In this document: piece after piece, positions 41,956 to 46,614 of the stretch | Layout of the letters: every line of letters starts with the position of its first letter | Numbering within the stretch: the first letter of the stretch is position 1 | NCBI GenBank assembly: GCA_021153185.1 | Contig: JAGKTY010000018.1 | Span: 1 to 46,614 of the forward strand | From: Lachnospiraceae bacterium | GTDB lineage: Bacteria > Bacillota > Clostridia > Lachnospirales > Lachnospiraceae | Direction of reading: 5' to 3' | DNA length: 46,614 nucleotides | Translations under genes and position numbers: made by a program | Notes under the pieces: generated by a model | What the model saw: the letters and a program-made list of their open reading frames with translations, nothing else | Told to the model about the DNA's origin: nothing | The model's database searches: none

Positions 41956-42882
41956 CATGTTTTTCTGTTTTGCCAGATTGCGTTTTGCCACAATTTCTGC
42001 GACTTCTTCATCTGTGATGAACCGCATCGTCTTGACGACATATAATTTGCCATTTTCGTCCTTTTTGATACGGATTTTGGCTTTTAAATATCCGTGGTCC
42101 GGACAATACGATACACTCAGATAATGCTTTCCGTTTGGCGTAAACCATTTGATTTTGCGCTTGGCAAGCTTCTGACACCGAAAACACTTCGTTGACATGA
42201 TTTCCCTGTCCGCCATAATCGAATCCTTTGACTTAAAGAGACGGGAAATGTGCTTAACGTAATCCGGAAACATCACATGGACCTCCTGCGATTTGTTCCT
42301 CGGCAGAGAAAACACATCGTAAGAGACATATGCCAAAGCTTCCTTCGGACATTTGGCCAGAACCTTTGCCGTATAATAAGAGTCACTAAATGCCCTGTGG
42401 AAAGGGATGTCTTTCTCTATGTTCAAAAAATCAACGGCATATTCAAGTGTATGTCTTGCCGTTTTATCCTCAAAGCCGATTGCAAAAATCTTTTGCACAT
42501 CCAAAAATGGGAATGGTCTGTCAGAAAAAGCCGGTATCCGGTAGTATCTCATGTTGCGCTGTAATTCAATTAGGTCAAGTGGTCCCCAGGTACAAAACAT
42601 GTAATCCTCGCCACACCAACTGCAAAACTCCGCAAACACCTCTTGAAACGGACGGCCTCTTTCTAACTCTTCCATTTCAATCTGGATTAACTTTTGTGTG
42701 ACTCTATGCATGTTTGTATATACGGATGGACAAATAATCTGATTGAATTCCCCGATCACATTGAACTGACTGTCCATTTTAATGGCACCAATCTCAATGA
42801 TCTCAAACGGCATTTCCTTTAATTGTCCGCGTTTTCCACCTGTGCCCTGATTCCACTCTAAATCAAGTACGATATAATTCAT
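41938..42882 (-). CDS. DEDDh 3'-5' exonuclease-like protein with C-terminal zinc-finger-like domain
   Basis: This 314-residue protein has an N-terminal RNase T/DnaQ-type domain: IVLDLEWNQ (Asp-x-Glu), a middle WGPLDLIELQRNMRYY and ARHTLEYAVDFL, then HRAFSDSYYTAKV (His and Asp). This fits KapD/ERI1-like exonucleases of the DEDDh class. Residues about 230-290 hold CFRCQKLAK and SYCPDHGYLKAKIRI, four potential zinc ligands, which are not part of the nuclease core. The ATG at 42882 has GGGG six bases upstream; the ATG four codons earlier lacks one. A promoter lies about 90 bases upstream. RNA or DNA preference is unknown. Confidence 0.85.
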   Translation of the reverse strand: MNYIVLDLEWNQGTGGKRGQLKEMPFEIIEIGAIKMDSQFNVIGEFNQIICPSVYTNMHRVTQKLIQIEMEELERGRPFQEVFAEFCSWCGEDYMFCTWGPLDLIELQRNMRYYRIPAFSDRPFPFLDVQKIFAIGFEDKTARHTLEYAVDFLNIEKDIPFHRAFSDSYYTAKVLAKCPKEALAYVSYDVFSLPRNKSQEVHVMFPDYVKHISRLFKSKDSIMADREIMSTKCFRCQKLAKRKIKWFTPNGKHYLSVSYCPDHGYLKAKIRIKKDENGKLYVVKTMRFITDEEVAEIVAKRNLAKQKNMTKPAN

Positions 42883-42971
42883 TTTTATCCCCATTCATCA
42901 TGATTTTGCGTCTGATTGTAAAGACACTTTTTGTAAAAATCATGTGATATCATGCTGTCATCTTCGTTCAC

Positions 42972-43000
42972 ATTATAACTTGAAATGGTGCGGATGTCGA
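42972..43000 (-). promoter_or_regulatory. Promoter of the exonuclease gene
   Basis: TCGACA (42995-43000), 17 bases and TATAAT (42972-42977) on the minus strand, leaving a leader of about 85 bases. Confidence 0.65.
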
Positions 43001-43046
43001 GTTTTCACAGCAAAAAGCGTTTATTTTATTGTTTATACTTTTTTAA

Positions 43047-43075
43047 TTGACTTTGTGTGATTGGGGTGCTAGAAT
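43047..43075 (+). promoter_or_regulatory. Promoter of the TauE/SafE permease gene
   Basis: TTGACT (43047-43052), 17 bases and TAGAAT (43070-43075) on the plus strand. It is divergent from the exonuclease promoter and well separated. It overlaps the longer reading of the permease frame, which argues for the start at 43105. Confidence 0.7.
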
Positions 43076-43104
43076 TTTTCGAATCGGAAAGGAAGAGATT
43101 ATTT

Positions 43105-43881
43105 ATGCAACTTATCATTACCTTACTTGTTACATTTTTTGCAGGCCTCGGTGCCGGACTTGGCACCGGATTTGCAGGCATGAGCGCTGCTGCCGTCATA
43201 AGCCCAATGCTCATCACGTTTCTAGGCATGGACCCCTATATGGCAGTCGGAATCGCTCTTTCATCAGATGTCCTCGCAAGTGCTGTTTCTGCCTACACCT
43301 ACCACAAAAACAAAAACCTGGACATCCGTAACGGACTCATCATGATGGCAAGCGTACTGACTTTCACCGTTATCGGAAGCTATATCGCAAGCCTTGTCCC
43401 ATCAAAAACAATGGGCAATTTTTCTGTGTTTATGACGTTTCTGCTCGGCATCAAATTTATCGTGCGCCCTGTCATGACGACAAAGGAAGCCATGGCAGAA
43501 GTATCCGCCAAAAAACGTGCCATCCAGTCTATTCTCTGCGGCTTGCTGATTGGCTTTATCTGCGGCTTTATCGGTGCGGGCGGCGGCATGATGATGCTCC
43601 TCATTTTGACAAGTGTGCTTGGCTATGAACTCAAAACAGCAGTCGGAACAAGTGTCTTTATTATGGCATTTACAGCATTTACAGGTGCAGCCTCACACTT
43701 TGCAATCGGCGGCAAACCGGATATGCTTGTCTTTTCCTTATGCGTCGTCTTTACCCTCATCTGGGCACGCATTGCTGCGCTCTTTGCAAACAAAGCAAAA
43801 CCGGAAACGCTCAATCGCGCAACCGGTATTGTGCTTGTCATATTAGGTATCGCCATTATGGGGGTCGGATTTTTCTTCTAA
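43105..43881 (+). CDS. TauE/SafE (DUF81) family sulfite/anion permease
   Basis: This 258-residue membrane protein has about eight helices in two halves. The repeat-type motifs are GLGTGFAGMSAAAVISPMLITFLGM and FICGFIGAGGGMMMLLILTSVLG, with AVGTSVFIMAFTAFTGA in the second half. Family members move sulfite, sulfoacetate or other small anions. No sulfur gene is nearby, so the substrate is open. The ATG at 43105 follows AAGGAAGAG and lies 30 bases past the promoter -10. Confidence 0.88.
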   Translation: MQLIITLLVTFFAGLGAGLGTGFAGMSAAAVISPMLITFLGMDPYMAVGIALSSDVLASAVSAYTYHKNKNLDIRNGLIMMASVLTFTVIGSYIASLVPSKTMGNFSVFMTFLLGIKFIVRPVMTTKEAMAEVSAKKRAIQSILCGLLIGFICGFIGAGGGMMMLLILTSVLGYELKTAVGTSVFIMAFTAFTGAASHFAIGGKPDMLVFSLCVVFTLIWARIAALFANKAKPETLNRATGIVLVILGIAIMGVGFFF

Positions 43882-43900
43882 TTTGATATGCAAAGGCACC

Positions 43901-45004
43901 TTACAAACGCTTTGCTACCTCCAATTCATGGACGGCGTCTGCCTTAATCATATAAGTATCTACCATCTTTTCAAGCTTCTGCATGCACTCTGTTGCCTTT
44001 TTATCATCTTTTTTGCAGAGCTTATAATAAGCATACAGTAATCTTTGTCTGGAAGGATAGATAGATGTTGCTTTGATGTATTGCTGCAATTTCTTATCAT
44101 ATCGCTTCTCAATTTCTTCGCTCGAGGCACCATTTAATAGCGCAAAAAACAAACTCTCACATTTTGCTTCATTCTTGAAAATAGGTAAGATGTCTTTTTG
44201 CTGTTCGATATATTGACATAGCTCATATGCTTTTTCATAATTCCCCTGTACATAATAAAGTCCTTCTTGTACCATGAATGCATTTGCAATGGAACTATTC
44301 GAAAGGTCTAACTTTGTAAAATCGATATCCATAATCTCATCTACGATTGTCTTAGGCAAATCATCATACGAATCCGCAATTGTTAAGAGGGCATTTGTCG
44401 TAAGCACCAGATTCATGCATTTTTTCGCCACCATGTCTTTTGATAAATCAATCAAATTATATCCATCATTTTGAATACCGCCTGATTTACACGGCATCAG
44501 ATTCGTAATGCCAAGCGCTAACCCAATCAGACCAAATTCTTCGCACAAACAAAATACAAGTAAATTGTGCGGCAAAATGAGTGCAAGCAAAATGCCGATT
44601 AATCCTGTCACAATATTCACAAGACCACCCATCGCATGGTAAAGCTTATATGGGCATTCTTCAACCGGCACATCCGGAGGACATAATAAACATTGACCTG
44701 CCGTCCCCTGTATTTTCATTTTTTTACAGGAAAGCCCCTTGTCTTTGTTCTTAATAAAGACAATCGAACCAATTCGGAAGCTGACGAACCGGTATCCTGT
44801 AAGGAGCCCTGCAACAAGATGACCTGCCTCGTGCAAAATAATATGGACAAGTAAATTGAGATACATGGCAATGATTGCGATCACAACAATCATGAACGGA
44901 AACTTCTCCGCCGTTTCCCCGACCGTGACACAGCGCGCACCAATATATGCGAATGTGCACATCATGATTCCCGTGTTCAAAACTTTTAAAATGATATCCT
45001 TCAT
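43901..45004 (-). CDS. M50-like membrane metalloprotease (site-2 type) with TPR-like tail
   Basis: This 367-residue protein has the zinc motif HEAGH at 58-62 within a membrane helix (NLLVHIILHEAGHLVAGLLTGY). A second site-2-protease motif NLMPCKSGGIQNDGYNL (168-184) supplies the third ligand Asp. Four to five membrane segments lie before residue 190. Residues about 230-367 are soluble helices, like TPR or alpha-solenoid units (EGLYYVQGNYEKAYELCQYI). There is no PDZ domain. A CPP/CPY cysteine stretch lies near 105-118. It may cleave a membrane protein or be an inactive relative. AAGGAAG precedes the ATG. A 5-bp GTGCC/GGCAC hairpin lies in the leader. Confidence 0.85.
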   Translation of the reverse strand: MKDIILKVLNTGIMMCTFAYIGARCVTVGETAEKFPFMIVVIAIIAMYLNLLVHIILHEAGHLVAGLLTGYRFVSFRIGSIVFIKNKDKGLSCKKMKIQGTAGQCLLCPPDVPVEECPYKLYHAMGGLVNIVTGLIGILLALILPHNLLVFCLCEEFGLIGLALGITNLMPCKSGGIQNDGYNLIDLSKDMVAKKCMNLVLTTNALLTIADSYDDLPKTIVDEIMDIDFTKLDLSNSSIANAFMVQEGLYYVQGNYEKAYELCQYIEQQKDILPIFKNEAKCESLFFALLNGASSEEIEKRYDKKLQQYIKATSIYPSRQRLLYAYYKLCKKDDKKATECMQKLEKMVDTYMIKADAVHELEVAKRL

Positions 45005-45095
45005 ACTGACACTTCCTTTTCCCGCGTGCCTCTATTTTTGGCACATATCATTATTATACATTTATAAATAGAAAAAGAAAACAACGCAACGCATA

Positions 45096-45129
45096 AAAAT
45101 CCAGCCGGAACACAATTCGTTCCGGCTGG
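45096..45129 (-). terminator. Intrinsic terminator after the MATE gene
   Basis: A perfect 11-bp stem CCAGCCGGAAC / GTTCCGGCTGG (45101-45111 with 45119-45129) has a 7-base loop. On the minus strand ATTTTTATG follows. It lies 18 bases after the MATE stop. Confidence 0.85.
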
Positions 45130-45146
45130 GCGTTGAGGGGGGAAAC

Positions 45147-46520
45147 CTATATATATAATAAGGATTTTGCAGATTTTTTGCTATTGATATACACCATGAA
45201 ATCCGCAAGAACCATCATCGCACATACAAACCAAATGATCGGTTCTAAAATACATACACCAAAATATCCAAGCTTATTGGAAATGATTCCGACTGCGTAA
45301 AACTTAAAGAGCAGCTCCACGACACTTCCAAGTACCGGTACAAGCTTTCTTCCAACACCCTGCAGGCTGCTGCGAAGGACAAGAAGAATGCTGAGTACAA
45401 CAAAGAATAAGATATTAATTTTCATATACATCAGTGCATTGTCCATAATCACGGTATCTGTCGTACCGGTCAGCATTTTGACCATTGGTTTTCCAAGCAT
45501 GAACACAACCAAAACCGATGCCATGCTAAAACAGATTGCAAGAAATACGCCCGCTTTGATTCCTTTTTGTATGCGGTCATAGTTCTTTGCGCCGAGGTTT
45601 TGGCTTGCAAACGTGGCACAGGCCGTACTGAGCGTACCAAGCGGCAGCATAAAAATATCATCAATTTTTCTTGCGGCGGTGTGCGCTGCAATGACCTGCT
45701 CACCGAGCGAGTTGACTGCACTCTGCAATGCTACGGAGCCAATTGAAACGACAACCAGCATCAGTCCCATCGAAAATCCTGTCAGAAGCAGATCCTTCAA
45801 TAATCCGCTATCCCACTTGAGACTCTTTGTGTGAAACCCAATTAACGGACATTTTTTCCAAATATATACCATACAAAGGACTACAGAAACAATCTGTGCA
45901 ATCACCGTTGCATAAGCGGCTCCTTTGATTCCAAGGCTTAAGCCTTTTACAAAAAGAATATCAAGCCCTACATTTAAAATGGAAGATAATATCAGGAAAT
46001 AGAGCGGCGTTTTGCTATCTCCGATTGCCCGCAAAATTCCGGAAAATGTATTATAAAACATTGTGATGATTGCAAATGTAAATATAACACGTAAGTAAGC
46101 TTCTGTCTGCGCCAGAATATTGGCCGGTGTTTTGAGCACCACCAGGATATTGTGTAGCCCGAGGAGACTAATAACGGTAAGTATCACAGAAAGAATCAGC
46201 GTTAACACATAGACAGTAGAAACCGCCTGTTTCAACCGCTCCTCCTTTTTCTCACCATAAATTCTGGCAAGTACGACGGAAAAACCATTGGTGATTCCAT
46301 TTGCAAATCCGATAACCAACATATAAAGTGCGGCTGTTGCACCGACTGCAGCAAGCGCCCGGTCTCCAAGCACATTGCCAATGATGGCCGTATCTACGAC
46401 ATTGTATAACTGCTGGAATACGTTTCCAATCAGGATTGGAAGGGAAAACAACAGTAAGCCTTTGATAATGTTACCTTCTGTTAATAAATTGTTTTGATTC
46501 TTGATTGCTTTATTTTCCAT
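45147..46520 (-). CDS. MATE-family multidrug/toxin exporter
   Basis: This 457-residue membrane protein has about 12 helices in two related halves. The N-terminal half has the family pattern LPILIGNVFQQLYNVVDTAIIGNVLGDRALAAVGA, and the second half has SVALQSAVNSLGEQVIAAHTAARKIDD. It probably exports organic cations or drugs using Na+ or H+. The ribosome site before the ATG at 46520 is weak. The 94 bases upstream contain a TATAAT (about 46578-46583) without a good -35. The substrate is not evident. A terminator follows. Confidence 0.95.
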   Translation of the reverse strand: MENKAIKNQNNLLTEGNIIKGLLLFSLPILIGNVFQQLYNVVDTAIIGNVLGDRALAAVGATAALYMLVIGFANGITNGFSVVLARIYGEKKEERLKQAVSTVYVLTLILSVILTVISLLGLHNILVVLKTPANILAQTEAYLRVIFTFAIITMFYNTFSGILRAIGDSKTPLYFLILSSILNVGLDILFVKGLSLGIKGAAYATVIAQIVSVVLCMVYIWKKCPLIGFHTKSLKWDSGLLKDLLLTGFSMGLMLVVVSIGSVALQSAVNSLGEQVIAAHTAARKIDDIFMLPLGTLSTACATFASQNLGAKNYDRIQKGIKAGVFLAICFSMASVLVVFMLGKPMVKMLTGTTDTVIMDNALMYMKINILFFVVLSILLVLRSSLQGVGRKLVPVLGSVVELLFKFYAVGIISNKLGYFGVCILEPIIWFVCAMMVLADFMVYINSKKSAKSLLYI

Positions 46521-46614
46521 GATCTAATTCTCAATACTATTTATAATCAAATACGGTTCTGCCTTGTTTCTGAGCTCATTATATTGTATAATTTTCCAAT
46601 AAAATACCATAATC

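Overview
The window reads as a chromosomal segment of a low-to-moderate GC, motile Gram-positive Clostridia, most like a Lachnospiraceae member (Roseburia, Lachnospira or Agathobacter type). The evidence is a flagellin of the Lachnospiraceae type, a secretin-less Flp/Tad pilus operon with DUF5702 and FHA components, a T-box tyrS leader, a BofA-family protein, strong AGGAGG ribosome sites and consensus TTGACA/TATAAT promoters. Species cannot be fixed from this stretch. I see no insertion sequence, phage, plasmid or CRISPR. Most genes lie on the minus strand.

Layout. 1-382 is the 5' end of a 16S rRNA gene (minus) with tandem promoters. It is preceded by tRNA-Ser(GCT) and a two-subunit class I fumarase. 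2.6-6.0 kb holds a 34-residue small protein, glycerol kinase and T-box-controlled tyrosyl-tRNA synthetase. 6.0-12.6 kb holds a putative MntP-like membrane protein, a secreted protein of 'L..G' repeats, an MMPL/RND transporter, a TetR regulator, a DtxR/MntR-like regulator with a palindrome in its own promoter, and a HIT protein. 12.65-13.7 kb is a flavodoxin-like/SCP2 fusion.

13.7-22.7 kb is a complete Gram-positive Tad pilus operon: TadZ, CpaF ATPase, TadB, TadC with an extracytoplasmic insert, Flp pilin, DUF5702 pseudopilin, Cys/His-rich TadE-like protein, prepilin peptidase, TadE and FHA protein. It is driven by a good promoter at 22763-22791, and most junctions overlap or nearly touch. Immediately upstream is a second surface module: a DUF6240-like protein with a FliK-like tail, flagellin, FliS chaperone and a BofA-like membrane protein.

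27.8-33.1 kb pairs glycogen branching enzyme with a 1121-residue TPR / acidic-repeat / degenerate AAA+ protein in one operon. 33.2-42.9 kb is mainly housekeeping: ksgA-tatD, tRNA-Lys, aminopeptidase P with HAD and GNAT genes, tRNA-Pro followed at once by a Kef-type antiporter, trmB, a D-Ala-D-Ala carboxypeptidase and a DEDDh exonuclease. 43.0-46.5 kb has a TauE/SafE permease, an S2P-like M50 metalloprotease with a TPR-like tail and a MATE exporter.

The most unusual points are the TPR/repeat/pseudo-AAA+ protein coupled to glgB, the Cys/His-duplicated pilin-like protein in the Tad operon, the DUF6240-flagellin-FliS-BofA cluster, the MMPL transporter paired with a repeat-rich secreted protein, and interlocked promoters with a palindromic pair of -10 boxes between tRNA-Lys and tatD.
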